A stretch of DNA of 9,409 nucleotides from CAYLOP01 sp964385305 (GTDB lineage Bacteria > Chloroflexota > Anaerolineae > Anaerolineales > E44-bin32): the NCBI GenBank assembly GCA_964385305.1, contig CAYLOP010000121.1, positions 1 to 9,409 on the forward strand, given 5' to 3'. Below, one piece after another: positions 1 through 6,408 of the stretch. A program made the position numbers and the translations under genes. The notes under the pieces were generated by a model. The model had not been told where the DNA came from, searched no databases, and worked only from the letters and a program-made list of their open reading frames with translations. Each line of letters opens with the position of its first letter. Position 1 is the stretch's first letter.

Positions 1-144
1 TACCTAAAAACTCGTTTGACTCCATTCAAGGTGCCGAAGGAATACATCACGGTTGAGGAAATGCCCAAGAGCGGTGCCGGCAAAATCCTGAAAAGGGAAA
101 TCAGAAAGCAGTATCGTGGAGATATGAGCAAGTATTTAGAATAG
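1..144 (+). CDS. 3' end of an AMP-forming acyl-CoA synthetase/ligase (partial)
   Basis: Only the last 47 codons are present; the reading frame is open at the left edge and stops with TAG at 142-144. The fragment contains the C-terminal signature of the ANL superfamily (acyl-CoA synthetases, NRPS adenylation domains, luciferases): TPFKVPKEY followed by PKSGAGKILKREIR. In this family the Lys of the GK pair (residue 28 of the fragment, bases 82-84) is the catalytic lysine of the adenylation half-reaction, in which a carboxylate is activated with ATP to an acyl-adenylate before transfer to CoA. The spacing to the stop is normal, so the 3' end looks intact. Substrate cannot be judged because the binding pocket lies outside the window. 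A lipoprotein gene follows after 39 bp in the same orientation, possibly cotranscribed. Confidence 0.88.
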   Translation, partial: YLKTRLTPFKVPKEYITVEEMPKSGAGKILKREIRKQYRGDMSKYLE

Positions 145-183
145 AGAGGCACGCTCTCCTGCAAGGGTATTCTCAGTGGGTGG

Positions 184-678
184 ATGCATTTCGAGATGAA
201 TAGATCCGGGGCTATTGCGATTCTAAGTTGCGCATTATTGACGGTCGGCTGTGCAACGCACGGCGCCGCTCCAACGGACGTCGTCCCAATGCACGATGTG
301 GCCGGGGGACGACTCTATGAGGACCTGAGCCGTGAGGCGTACCTCCGTGCCCTTATCGGTGAATGGATGTCGGCCTGGGATGACACGTCCCGAGATTTTG
401 TGAGATCTCTTACGCTAACCGAGGGCGGGATGGCCACCGTTACGATTCAGGAACGCTTCGGCGAGCAACGCGTTATCGCCGGCACATACGCAATCGCCTT
501 TCTCCGTCCCCCAGCGCAAGGCAGCGTCACGCTTGCCGACATCACCATTGTCGCGCCGTCAGGCGAGAAAGTCGTTCTCGCGAGCGCCAGCTTCGGCCTT
601 CACAACGCCGTCATTGGGGGGCCGTACTTGCGGATCGACGGGGATCCCGTAGCTGTCTTGAAGCGGGTGGGCGACTAA
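184..678 (+). CDS. small predicted lipoprotein of unknown function
   Basis: The product is 164 aa. Its N-terminus has a short basic region, a hydrophobic stretch (about residues 9-21) and a lipobox-like LTVGC, which would make Cys23 the lipidated residue; this implies export and anchoring to the membrane surface. The mature part is rich in alternating polar and hydrophobic residues with a GEW motif near residue 59 and a later GTYAI, reminiscent of small beta-sheet or lipocalin-like folds, but I do not recognise a specific family. The start is uncertain: ATG at 184 has a weak GGTGG just upstream, while an in-frame ATG at 196 (residue 5) gives a more typical signal peptide. The DUF3795-type gene begins 20 bp after the stop with a strong ribosome binding site, so the two are probably cotranscribed. 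No function is proposed. Confidence 0.75.
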   Translation: MHFEMNRSGAIAILSCALLTVGCATHGAAPTDVVPMHDVAGGRLYEDLSREAYLRALIGEWMSAWDDTSRDFVRSLTLTEGGMATVTIQERFGEQRVIAGTYAIAFLRPPAQGSVTLADITIVAPSGEKVVLASASFGLHNAVIGGPYLRIDGDPVAVLKRVGD

Positions 679-698
679 TAGAATGAGGAGGATCTGCG

Positions 699-1142
699 AT
701 GACAAAACCTATGATCGGCTATTGCGGGTACAACTGTCACCTTTGCGCGGCGAGATCGGATGACCCTGTCATCCGGCAGCAATTGGTCGACGGATGGCGG
801 AGAATCTTCGGTCATCAGATCTACACCGCGGAGAACGTCAGGTGCGATGGTTGTAAAAGTGATGGCAGGCTGGCTGACAAGTCGTGTAAGGCGAGACCGT
901 GTGCGATCGAGCGCGGGGTGAAGAGCTGCACATACTGCGAGGATTTCGTGTGTGACAAGGTGAGGCACCTGCTAGGCAGTCGGGACGGGATGCTGATCTT
1001 CCGCCGTCCAAGTGTGGGGCTGATAACAGAGGAGGAGTACGAGCTGTGTATGCGACAGTTCGACAGCATGCCAAACATCGTAAGGATGCTTGTTGATGCA
1101 GGTAAACTGGCAGTGTGGGTGGAGGGGCGTTCCAAAGGGTAG
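699..1142 (+). CDS. DUF3795-type cysteine-rich protein
   Basis: The product is 147 aa with 11 cysteines arranged as in DUF3795 proteins: CGYNCHLC near the N-terminus (Cys9, 13, 16), CDGC (Cys49, 52), Cys63 and Cys68, then CTYC and a further Cys (77, 80, 85), and Cys117. The pattern, with GYCGYNC at the start and a later C-x2-C followed by aromatic-x-C, matches the family as I know it. Such cysteines suggest binding of zinc or an iron-sulfur cluster, but the family has no established biochemical role. The start is well supported: GAGGAGG at 685-691 sits 7 bp before the ATG. No signal peptide or membrane segment is visible, so the protein is probably cytosolic. It lies 20 bp after the lipoprotein gene on the same strand. 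The family call is confident; function is unknown. Confidence 0.85.
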   Translation: MTKPMIGYCGYNCHLCAARSDDPVIRQQLVDGWRRIFGHQIYTAENVRCDGCKSDGRLADKSCKARPCAIERGVKSCTYCEDFVCDKVRHLLGSRDGMLIFRRPSVGLITEEEYELCMRQFDSMPNIVRMLVDAGKLAVWVEGRSKG

Positions 1143-1185
1143 GAATGGCATCGTCTGATGAGGCTGTCCTTCGCTACACTTGCGG

Positions 1186-1284
1186 ATGCCAAACATCGAT
1201 GAAAAGGCTGGGATTGAACCACTGAAGCGCTGGAAAGAGATGAAACCACTGAATGATGCTCTACATGGACTTGGCAATTATTAA
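1186..1284 (+). CDS. possible 32-aa peptide ORF within an interspersed repeat
   Basis: This short ORF reads MPNIDEKAGIEPLKRWKEM and continues KPLNDALHGLGNY to a TAA. Its core EPLKRWKEMKPL-x-DAL recurs at about 7925-7970 downstream of an unrelated gene. The two copies match at 58 of 66 bases over 22 codons, and three of the eight differences are synonymous third-position changes. That hints at past coding selection, but two copies are too few to prove it. No convincing ribosome binding site precedes the ATG. The ORF may be a real small gene, the remnant of a longer protein, or a non-coding repeat that happens to be open. It ends 17 bp before the truncated GxxExxY gene. I do not recognise the peptide. 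Confidence 0.3.
   Translation: MPNIDEKAGIEPLKRWKEMKPLNDALHGLGNY
1210..1275 (+). repeat. interspersed repeat, copy 1 (EPLKRWKEMKPL-type)
   Basis: This segment is a direct repeat of 7919-7984, with 58 of 66 bases identical and a perfect 34-bp core at 1214-1247 versus 7923-7956. Weaker similarity continues on the right into a purine-rich GAAGGGGGT/AAAGGGGGT stretch. The copies are 6.7 kb apart, in the same orientation, each shortly after the stop of an unrelated gene (DUF3795-type here, a membrane protein at copy 2). The element is a repeat family of unknown nature. Confidence 0.85.
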
Positions 1285-1301
1285 ATTAAAGGGGGTTGGA
1301 A

Positions 1302-1451
1302 ATGGGGGAGAACCAGTCGGACTACGTCAAGGCGGAATATCCGCGCTCTGAGATCACAGGACGGATCATCGCTGCCGCAAACCAGGTACATCAACATCTT
1401 GGACCAGGTTATGAAGAGGTGATCGTAGTTCGTTCCTTCTCGATATACTGA
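1302..1451 (+). pseudogene. truncated GxxExxY-family gene (N-terminal part only)
   Basis: The reading frame gives 49 aa: MGENQSDYVKAEYPRSEITG followed by RIIAAANQVHQHLGPGYEEV and an unrelated short tail. The SEITGRIIAAA-x-x-VHxxLGPGYEEV stretch is the conserved N-terminus of GxxExxY proteins, a PD-(D/E)XK-superfamily group of about 120-130 aa. Homology stops at about base 1425, just after the Glu-containing GYEEV, and the frame ends with TGA at 1449. The rest of the fold, including the later catalytic-type Asp and Glu-x-Lys residues, is missing, so an active nuclease is not expected. A good purine-rich ribosome binding site (AAAGGGGGTTGGA) still precedes the ATG. Truncation by recombination or deletion near 1425 is the simplest explanation; the neighbouring repeat and hairpin fit a rearranged junction. 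Confidence 0.8.
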
Positions 1452-1466
1452 TCCTGGATTTGCATT

Positions 1467-1507
1467 CGGATCCATTGCAGGTAAGCGGGCCAGCCCTGCA
1501 GGATCCG
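1467..1507. terminator. large hairpin between converging genes, terminator-like
   Basis: CGGATCC (1467-1473) and GCAGG (1477-1481) pair with CCTGC (1495-1499) and GGATCCG (1501-1507), giving a 12-bp stem with a small internal mismatch and a 13-nt loop. It lies 11 bp beyond the stop of the minus-strand WD40 gene and after the plus-strand GxxExxY remnant, a natural place for a bidirectional terminator. No T-run follows on either strand, so it is not a canonical intrinsic terminator; it could also be a 3'-end stabiliser. Confidence 0.5.
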
Positions 1508-1518
1508 GATCGTTACAA

Positions 1519-3012
1519 CTACTCAGTTGATGACAAATCCCAGAACCTAACTGTATCGTCCCCTTCGCTCACAGAAGCAAGGCGGCTCCCATCAGGGGTA
1601 AACGCCAGGCTGCTTATGGCGCTCGAATGTCCGGTCAGAGTCTGTAGCAATGCCCCTGATTCTACGTTCCAGATTCTCACCGTGTCGTCATAGCATCCAG
1701 TCGCCAGGTATGCGCCATCGGGAGAGAACGACACTGCGGTCACATTATGCGGGTGATCCAGAACATGTAGTGTCTCGCCGGTCTTCAGAGACCACAACCT
1801 GGCGCTATCATCTGCAGTCCCCGACGCCACAATCTCTCCGGTCGGTGAGAAAGCCAAGCTGCGAATCGAATCCTCATGTCCCTCGAGCGTATGCAGTTGA
1901 TCCCCACTCGCCACATCCCAGACAATTATGCGGCTATCATGGCCACCAGTGGCCAGAGTCTCCCCGTCCGCTGAGATTGCCACACTCTTGATAGAGCTTC
2001 CGTGAGCATAAAACCGCAGCGGCTGGCCCGTGTCGAGATCCCATAGAATCGCTTGATCATCGTCGGAACCAGAAATTGCCCTTTTTCCATCCGGGGAGAA
2101 AACGACGTCATTCACCTCTTCGGTGTGACCGGCAAGGGTAAGCAGCTCTTGCCCGGTCGACGCATCCCAGAGCTTCACGGTGGCATCGAAGGAGGTCGAT
2201 AGGACGTGACGCCCATCCGGCGAGAAGTCGATTCCGTTAACGATTCCGTGATGTCCCTCGAGCGTATGTATTCGTTCCCTTGAAGACACATTCCACAGCT
2301 CAACTGTGATCCCGCCGGCAAGTGCGATAGTATTGCCATCCGGTGAAAAGGCGATATCGGATGGATCATGCGCTACGAGAATGTTCAGATCGTCAAAATA
2401 CGACAACCACCATGAGAGCAGCTTGTCGCGCGGCGTAGAACCATAGCGTTCTCCGGAGCCTGACTTGGCGATGGGCGGAGGGTAGCCGGACAGCGACGTC
2501 CTCTCATAAACAGTCCCGTCGCTCCAGTTTACGAGCATTGCCAACCACTCGACCTGATAAGCCGCGGCGCCGTCCGTATACTTGTCCACCTGCACCCGGA
2601 TCTCCCTGATGCAGACAATGCTTTGCACTTGTGCAATCGATTGAGCCTGGTGAGGGAGATGGTAAAGCTCCCAGCTTTCATTTTCATACGCTACCTGTCT
2701 TAGAAAGATCGCCGGCCAGCCTGGAGGGCTATGGCTCAATGGGGCTGACAAGGCTGCCTCGCACATCGCCCCCGCCTCCGGAACCAGGCTGTCCATGCCC
2801 GGTGTGGGTGTGGGTTCGGGCGTGGATGTGCTGGTTGGCGGCGGAACCGGCGTCCTGGTCGCTGTAGGGACCGGCGCGCTGGTTTCCGTCGCGGAATTTG
2901 GTTGTGTTCTTTCATCGACTTCGACGGTTGTTGGCGAACTGCTGCAGGAAACGACGAGCTGTGATGCAAAGATGAGCGCGAGCATGGGAAAGAAAGATCT
3001 GCGATTCTGCAC
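1519..3012 (-). CDS. WD40 beta-propeller lipoprotein
   Basis: The product is 497 aa when started at the GTG at 3012, chosen because GGGAGG lies 5 bp upstream and the start opens a good lipoprotein signal: basic NRR, a hydrophobic core and lipobox LVVSC (lipidated Cys23). The frame stays open to 3270, but the added residues look random. Residues about 36-72 form a Pro/Thr-rich tether (PTPTPGM at its end). Residues about 73-212 form a middle region with CIREIRVQV, YTDG and W-rich segments; I recall similar regions in Anaerolineae lipoproteins. From about residue 213 to the end run seven WD40 units, each with FSPDG-like and LWD/IWN-like motifs, enough for one complete seven-bladed propeller. The protein is probably anchored outside the cytoplasmic membrane and should act as a protein-interaction platform; the ligand is unknown. 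No enzymatic motif is visible. Confidence 0.9.
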   Translation of the reverse strand: MQNRRSFFPMLALIFASQLVVSCSSSPTTVEVDERTQPNSATETSAPVPTATRTPVPPPTSTSTPEPTPTPGMDSLVPEAGAMCEAALSAPLSHSPPGWPAIFLRQVAYENESWELYHLPHQAQSIAQVQSIVCIREIRVQVDKYTDGAAAYQVEWLAMLVNWSDGTVYERTSLSGYPPPIAKSGSGERYGSTPRDKLLSWWLSYFDDLNILVAHDPSDIAFSPDGNTIALAGGITVELWNVSSRERIHTLEGHHGIVNGIDFSPDGRHVLSTSFDATVKLWDASTGQELLTLAGHTEEVNDVVFSPDGKRAISGSDDDQAILWDLDTGQPLRFYAHGSSIKSVAISADGETLATGGHDSRIIVWDVASGDQLHTLEGHEDSIRSLAFSPTGEIVASGTADDSARLWSLKTGETLHVLDHPHNVTAVSFSPDGAYLATGCYDDTVRIWNVESGALLQTLTGHSSAISSLAFTPDGSRLASVSEGDDTVRFWDLSSTE

Positions 3013-3066
3013 GGCTGCCTCCCGCTTGAGTGTTGGGCCGGTCAATGCTTTGAAGCAGGTTGTCAG

Positions 3067-3089
3067 TGCTTGGTATGAGATCCCAAGCA
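3067..3089. promoter_or_regulatory. 7-bp inverted repeat in the leader of the WD40 lipoprotein gene
   Basis: TGCTTGG (3067-3073) and CCAAGCA (3083-3089) form a perfect inverted repeat with a 9-nt spacer, centred about 66 bp upstream of the GTG start of the minus-strand gene. It could be an operator or a leader-RNA hairpin. No convincing promoter boxes could be assigned around it. Confidence 0.35.
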
Positions 3090-3124
3090 TCCTGAAATGC
3101 CAGTTACAAACGGGATAAAGTTTA

Positions 3125-3144
3125 CACCCAAATAAGCATGGGTG
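3125..3144. repeat. 6-bp inverted repeat upstream of the WD40 gene
   Basis: CACCCA (3125-3130) and TGGGTG (3139-3144) are separated by 8 nt. The site lies about 113 bp upstream of the WD40 gene start. Apart from this and the 3067 repeat, I see nothing else identifiable between 3013 and 3270. Confidence 0.3.
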
Positions 3145-3270
3145 CAGGAATCTGGTAGAGCAACCGTTCAGTGCTCGCGGGAGACGGACTCTCAAAGAAT
3201 CGCTTCTCACACAACTCGCGGCACTGTTGCACGGAACCCTCATTACTCTGATAATGCACATCCAACACAA

Positions 3271-3642
3271 TTGGTAAGCCTGATGTTCAATCCGAGCTCA
3301 GAGCAGCTCCAGGATGGAGCGGACTCAGTGCACTGACGCTTCAATTTCATTTGTTGATTTTCCCGGCGCCTCCCTGGAAAGAACACCAGGGCTTCGCTCC
3401 ACAAATCCCCTCGGCTGCGCATCGCCCCCTTCGATTATCCACTCCGCCTTTGGCTACGGGATCCAGCCCAGTCAAGCTGGATGAACGATCAAGCTTATCG
3501 TCCCGACACCTGCGACGCACCGCAGGTGCGGTGTGTCCTTCGGGAGGACCCCTGTAAGTACATCAGGGGCGAACGGCGATCGGCGCTGCGTGGTGCTATG
3601 CGAGGGGTGCATCGCGAAGCATAAAGTCGTTAGGCTTACCAA
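3271..3642 (+). repeat. structured attC-like element E1, hairpin-dense, no gene
   Basis: This gene-free stretch is bounded by an 11-bp perfect inverted repeat, TTGGTAAGCCT (3271-3281) and AGGCTTACCAA (3632-3642). Its right end carries GTTAGGC (3629-3635), which fits the integron R' core GTTRRRY; the left counterpart GCCTGAT departs from RYYYAAC. Inside, GCTTCGC (3391-3397) pairs with GCGAAGC (3614-3620). Local hairpins include 3306-3320, the 12-bp palindrome 3325-3336, 3372-3391, 3461-3482 (7-bp stem), 3485-3501, 3507-3528 (8-bp stem), 3535-3549 and 3549-3569. The end block CGCGAAGC-N8-GTTAGGC (3613-3635) recurs in element E2 (4494-4516). The element ends 22 bp before the methyltransferase ATG. 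It may be an enlarged attC, a MITE-like repeat or a structured RNA. Short open frames here look spurious. Confidence 0.6.
3546..3576 (+). repeat. 31-bp hairpin repeat, copy 1 (in E1)
   Basis: This segment matches 4363-4393 at 30 of 31 positions; the one T/C difference is in the loop. It contains the stem CCCCTG/CAGGGG (3549-3554 with 3564-3569) around the loop TAAGTACAT, then GCGAACGG. It is the best conserved part shared by elements E1 and E2. Confidence 0.9.
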
Positions 3643-3657
3643 GAAAGGAAACGAATC

Positions 3658-4239
3658 ATGTCTTTACTACCCGCTTTTAGAATCGGCTTATGGAACGCCT
3701 GGATATTTTTGGTTTTATTTCTCGCGGCCTCAATGGCATTCCTTTCGATTGACAACGAAAAATCGGGAAAGAGGGGGGAAGGGGAACCCGCATGGAGCGA
3801 ACTAAGTAAAACCGCGAAGATCGTATTTGTAATTACGCATATTATGATCATGCCATTCACCTTCGTTTACAGTATTTTCCTACCGCTGAAGTTGGGCACA
3901 TTGTGGTTTTATGTAGGTCTTCCAATCTATCTTCTTGCCCTCGTTATGGGTATTATGTTTAGCATCTCGTTTGCAACAGCCCCGCTTGGTGAACCAATGA
4001 GCAAAGGAATCTACGCGATCTCCAGACATCCCGGGTATTTCGCGTTTTTCCTAGCATGTGTAGGCATAGGAATAACCTGCGCCTCCTGGATTTTTCTGCT
4101 ATGTGCGTTGATATGGATCGTTTCGTGGCACTTTGGAGTCGTTGAGGAAGAACGGTTTCTCCTCGAGAAGTATGGGGATGCGTATCGAGCGTATATGAAT
4201 CGGACTCCAAGATGGATAGGTTTCTCGAAACCATCGTGA
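3658..4239 (+). CDS. isoprenylcysteine carboxyl methyltransferase (ICMT)-like membrane protein
   Basis: The product is 193 aa, a normal length for bacterial ICMT-like proteins, with about five hydrophobic segments (roughly residues 11-30, 50-70, 78-103, 124-138 and 142-158). The C-terminal half has the family signature: GIYAISRHPGYFAFFL, then EEERFLLEKYGDAYRAYMNR and a final PRWIG. In characterised ICMT and related methyltransferases the Arg-His-Pro segment and the Glu-Glu pair help bind S-adenosylmethionine and substrate inside the membrane. Bacterial homologues have diverse or unknown acceptors, so the substrate is not assigned. The start is supported by AAAGGAA 7-13 bp upstream. The gene sits alone between structured elements E1 and E2; GTTAGGC precedes it by 22 bp and GCCTAAC follows it by 52 bp, as in a gene cassette. 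Base composition is more AT-rich than in kimA, consistent with separate origin. Confidence 0.85.
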   Translation: MSLLPAFRIGLWNAWIFLVLFLAASMAFLSIDNEKSGKRGEGEPAWSELSKTAKIVFVITHIMIMPFTFVYSIFLPLKLGTLWFYVGLPIYLLALVMGIMFSISFATAPLGEPMSKGIYAISRHPGYFAFFLACVGIGITCASWIFLLCALIWIVSWHFGVVEEERFLLEKYGDAYRAYMNRTPRWIGFSKPS

Positions 4240-4362
4240 GCACTAGGATTTACCAAGACACGCAGATTTTTGTAGGGCGCAAGAATGGCAAGCCTAACCT
4301 CTCGAGGAAGTCAACCGTACCCTTTGGGCATGCTTCGCGAGGGATCCCGCTAAGAACTTGCG

Positions 4363-4393
4363 GGACCCCTGTAAGTACACCAGGGGCGAACGG
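4363..4393 (+). repeat. 31-bp hairpin repeat, copy 2 (in E2)
   Basis: This is the second copy of the segment at 3546-3576, differing at one loop base (TAAGTACAC instead of TAAGTACAT). The stem is CCCCTG (4366-4371) with CAGGGG (4381-4386). The two copies are 817 bp apart, in direct orientation, on either side of the methyltransferase gene. Confidence 0.9.
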
Positions 4394-4438
4394 TGCGGTG
4401 CGATTTGCTATCTTAGTTGTATGATGGAGATGCTGGGA

Positions 4439-4486
4439 CTGCCGGTGATGGACCGAACCCCGGCAGCTCTCCCTCATCTGGTTCGG
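4439..4486 (+). other. possible H-type pseudoknot upstream of kimA
   Basis: CTGCCGG (4439-4445) pairs with CCGGCAG (4460-4466). Within that loop CCGAACC (4453-4459) pairs with GGTTCGG (4480-4486). Both stems are 7 bp and perfect. The geometry is that of an H-type pseudoknot, with loops of 7 nt and 13 nt and no base between the stems, allowing coaxial stacking. It lies 68-115 bp before the kimA ATG but inside element E2, so it may belong to that element rather than to kimA control. Chance pairing in GC-rich DNA is possible. Confidence 0.4.
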
Positions 4487-4508
4487 GATACCACGCGAAG
4501 CTCGAGTC

Positions 4509-4520
4509 GGTTAGGCCGCT
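4509..4520 (+). repeat. left arm of 12-bp inverted repeat bracketing kimA
   Basis: GGTTAGGCCGCT is the exact reverse complement of AGCGGCCTAACC at 6409-6420. The arms contain the GTTAGGC and GCCTAAC core sites and lie 33 bp before and 16 bp after the kimA coding region. Integron cassettes have this relation between their first bases and their own R'' site. Confidence 0.85.
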
Positions 4521-4553
4521 GAAGTCAATTTTACTGGGCATGGAAAGTGTTGG

Positions 4554-6392
4554 ATGTTGAGTTCCATAAGGCATCTTTTTATCGGTTCTCCGCTACCTAC
4601 CCATCAGCTTGCTGAAAGGCGCTTGAATAAAGTACGCGCCTTAGCTGCTTTTTCGCCGGATGCGCTTTCGTCGATCGCCTATGCTAACCAGGAGATCTTC
4701 CTTGGGTTGGTTGTCGCGGGTAGTGCCGGGCTTGCCCTGAGCTTGCCCATCGGATTGACCATTACTGGTCTTCTAATCCTTGTTGCTATTTCCTACTTTC
4801 AGACTATCCATGGCTATCCTTCCGGTGGTGGTTCGTACATCGTAGCTCGCGAGAACTTGGGTTTGATGCCGGGATTGCTTGCTGCCGCGGCATTGTTGAT
4901 TGACTATTTGCTGACTGCAGCCGTGAGCCTGACAGCGGGAGTAGCAGCAATCGCCTCGGCGTTTCCGATGTTGTGGCCCTATCGCGTTCCCCTGGCTTTG
5001 TTGCTGCTGCTGGTGATCACTCTGACCAATCTACGGGGCACCCGAGAGACGGGCACGTTGATGGCTATCCCGGTCTACTTGTTTCTGTTCACCTATCTGT
5101 CCATGTTGGCTTACGGCGCGATACGTGCCCTGAACGAGGGACCTGGCTCGCTGCCTAATGTTGCTCCGCCAGCCAGCCAGGCTCTGACAACATTCTTGGT
5201 TCTGCGAGCCTTCTCGTCAGGGTGTACGGCGCTGACCGGCATCGAGGCGATCAGCAATGGGATACCAGCCTTCCGGCCTCCAGAGGCAAAGAATGCCGGG
5301 CAGACGCTGATCGTCATGGCTTTGCTGATGGGTCTGCTGTTCGTCGGCAGCATTGGCCTGACCCAGTTCTTAGCCGTGGTGGCTGGACCGGATGAGACCA
5401 TCCTATCAGCGCTGGCGCGGCGATTGTTGGGTGAGGGTCCGGCTTACCTGGTCATCCAAGCCAGCACCCTGCTCATCCTGGTGGTAGCGACCAACACCAG
5501 CTTTGCCGGTTTTCCTCGTTTGGCGGCGATACTAGGCAGCGATGGGTTTTTGCCCCGCCAGTTGAGAGGTCTTGGGGATCGACTGGTGTTCAACAACGGT
5601 ATCTTGCTATTGGCGATAGCAACGGGGATATTGATCATAGTCTTTGGGGGTGACACACACGCCTTGATTCCCCTCTTTGCGGTGGGCGTATTTCTGGCCT
5701 TCACGCTTTCCCAGTCGGGCATGGTTGTCCACTGGTGGCGGGAGCGGAAGGGGAACTGGTGGTTAAAGGCGGGCATCAATGGAGTCGGTGCGTTGGTTAC
5801 AGGGACGACACTGATGATCGTCGGTGTGAGTAAATTCGCTCAGGGGGCCTGGATCACTGTCCTGATGATCCCGTTGTTAGTGACGATTTTTCTTCAGATT
5901 CGAGCGCATTACCATGAGGTGGCAGAACAACTATCTATGAAATTATCGGTACCTGCGTGGCAGTCATTTGCACCTCTCAGAGTAGTCGTTCCAATCTCCG
6001 GCGTGCACCGCGGAGATATCGATGCGGTGAATTTTGCACGATCAATCTCCAAGCATGTGACGGGTGTGTATATCGAACTGGAGCCTGGAGACGGAGAACT
6101 CATCCGCGAAAAGTGGGCTAAATGGTGGCCGGACGTGCCCCTCGTGAATGTGCCCTCACCCTACCGTTCCATAATCGAGCCGCTGCTCGATTTTCTCGAC
6201 GAAATGGATTCGCAGCATCATGATGGCCAGCTAGCAACCGTCGTGTTACCGGAATTCGTCCCGGCTAAGTGGTGGCATGGCCTCTTGCATAACCAGACGG
6301 CCTGGTTGATTAAGACCGCTCTTCTCTATCGCCGGCGTCACCTTGGTTTTCAACGTGTAATCATAGACGTGCCCTATCATCTTAAACGCTGA
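4554..6392 (+). CDS. kimA: KimA-type high-affinity potassium importer (APC/KUP-like)
   Basis: The product is 612 aa, close to Bacillus subtilis KimA (formerly YdaO, 607 aa), with collinear similarity over most of the length as I recall that protein. KimA imports K+ with protons across the cytoplasmic membrane. Landmarks: N-terminal SIRHLFIGSPL, PDALSSIAYANQEIF (residues 35-49), YPSGGGSYIVARENLG (88-103), LLIDYLLTAAVS (114-125), AFSSGCTALTGIEAISN and FGGDTHALIPLFAVGVF. D36, Y43, D117, Y118 and T121 fall at positions I associate with the KimA ion path. About 12 membrane segments run to about residue 450; the rest is a cytoplasmic USP-like domain ending IIDVPYHLKR. GGAAAG lies 6 bp before the ATG. 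In Bacillus the gene is controlled by a c-di-AMP riboswitch; I see no full copy here. The gene is bracketed by a 12-bp inverted repeat in a cassette-like arrangement. Family call is strong; ion specificity is inferred. Confidence 0.9.
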   Translation: MLSSIRHLFIGSPLPTHQLAERRLNKVRALAAFSPDALSSIAYANQEIFLGLVVAGSAGLALSLPIGLTITGLLILVAISYFQTIHGYPSGGGSYIVARENLGLMPGLLAAAALLIDYLLTAAVSLTAGVAAIASAFPMLWPYRVPLALLLLLVITLTNLRGTRETGTLMAIPVYLFLFTYLSMLAYGAIRALNEGPGSLPNVAPPASQALTTFLVLRAFSSGCTALTGIEAISNGIPAFRPPEAKNAGQTLIVMALLMGLLFVGSIGLTQFLAVVAGPDETILSALARRLLGEGPAYLVIQASTLLILVVATNTSFAGFPRLAAILGSDGFLPRQLRGLGDRLVFNNGILLLAIATGILIIVFGGDTHALIPLFAVGVFLAFTLSQSGMVVHWWRERKGNWWLKAGINGVGALVTGTTLMIVGVSKFAQGAWITVLMIPLLVTIFLQIRAHYHEVAEQLSMKLSVPAWQSFAPLRVVVPISGVHRGDIDAVNFARSISKHVTGVYIELEPGDGELIREKWAKWWPDVPLVNVPSPYRSIIEPLLDFLDEMDSQHHDGQLATVVLPEFVPAKWWHGLLHNQTAWLIKTALLYRRRHLGFQRVIIDVPYHLKR

Positions 6393-6408
6393 CCTTGCAT
6401 GTATGCCA

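Larger units (their letters stand above)
4292..4516 (+). repeat. structured attC-like element E2
   Basis: The element begins with GCCTAAC (4292-4298; integron R'' consensus RYYYAAC) and ends with GTTAGGC (4510-4516; R' consensus GTTRRRY), exact reverse complements. Immediately inside, CTCGAG at 4301-4306 faces CTCGAG at 4501-4506, and GCTTCGCG (4332-4339) faces CGCGAAGC (4494-4501), so the ends fold into a long interrupted stem. The interior holds hairpins 4345-4365 and 4366-4386 and a possible pseudoknot at 4439-4486. The 225-bp span exceeds typical attC sites (roughly 60-150 bp), and the spacers between paired blocks are shorter than canonical. It lies between the methyltransferase and kimA genes and contains no believable ORF. 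Confidence 0.6.

Noticed and set aside
675..1277. Several minus-strand ORFs opposite the DUF3795-type gene
   Set aside because: They are antisense shadows; the plus-strand frame has a strong ribosome binding site and a conserved cysteine pattern.
3013..3270. N-terminal extension of the WD40 protein to an upstream ATG at 3270
   Set aside because: The GTG at 3012 has a strong GGGAGG at correct spacing and opens directly into a lipoprotein signal peptide; the 86 extra residues are Cys/Arg-rich and featureless.
3142..3557. Short plus-strand ORFs upstream of the methyltransferase gene
   Set aside because: They fall in the hairpin-dense E1 region, lack ribosome binding sites, and their translations look random.
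3271..3642. CRISPR array or tRNA-like cluster in the E1 region
   Set aside because: The hairpins have different sequences and spacing, with no regularly repeated unit, and no cloverleaf with a proper T-arm or anticodon arm could be drawn.
4424..4553. Complete c-di-AMP (ydaO) riboswitch before kimA
   Set aside because: Only a short stretch resembles the 3' consensus; the 5' conserved strand, the GGGGUGAAUC-like block and a downstream terminator are not found. Kept only as a pseudoknot observation.
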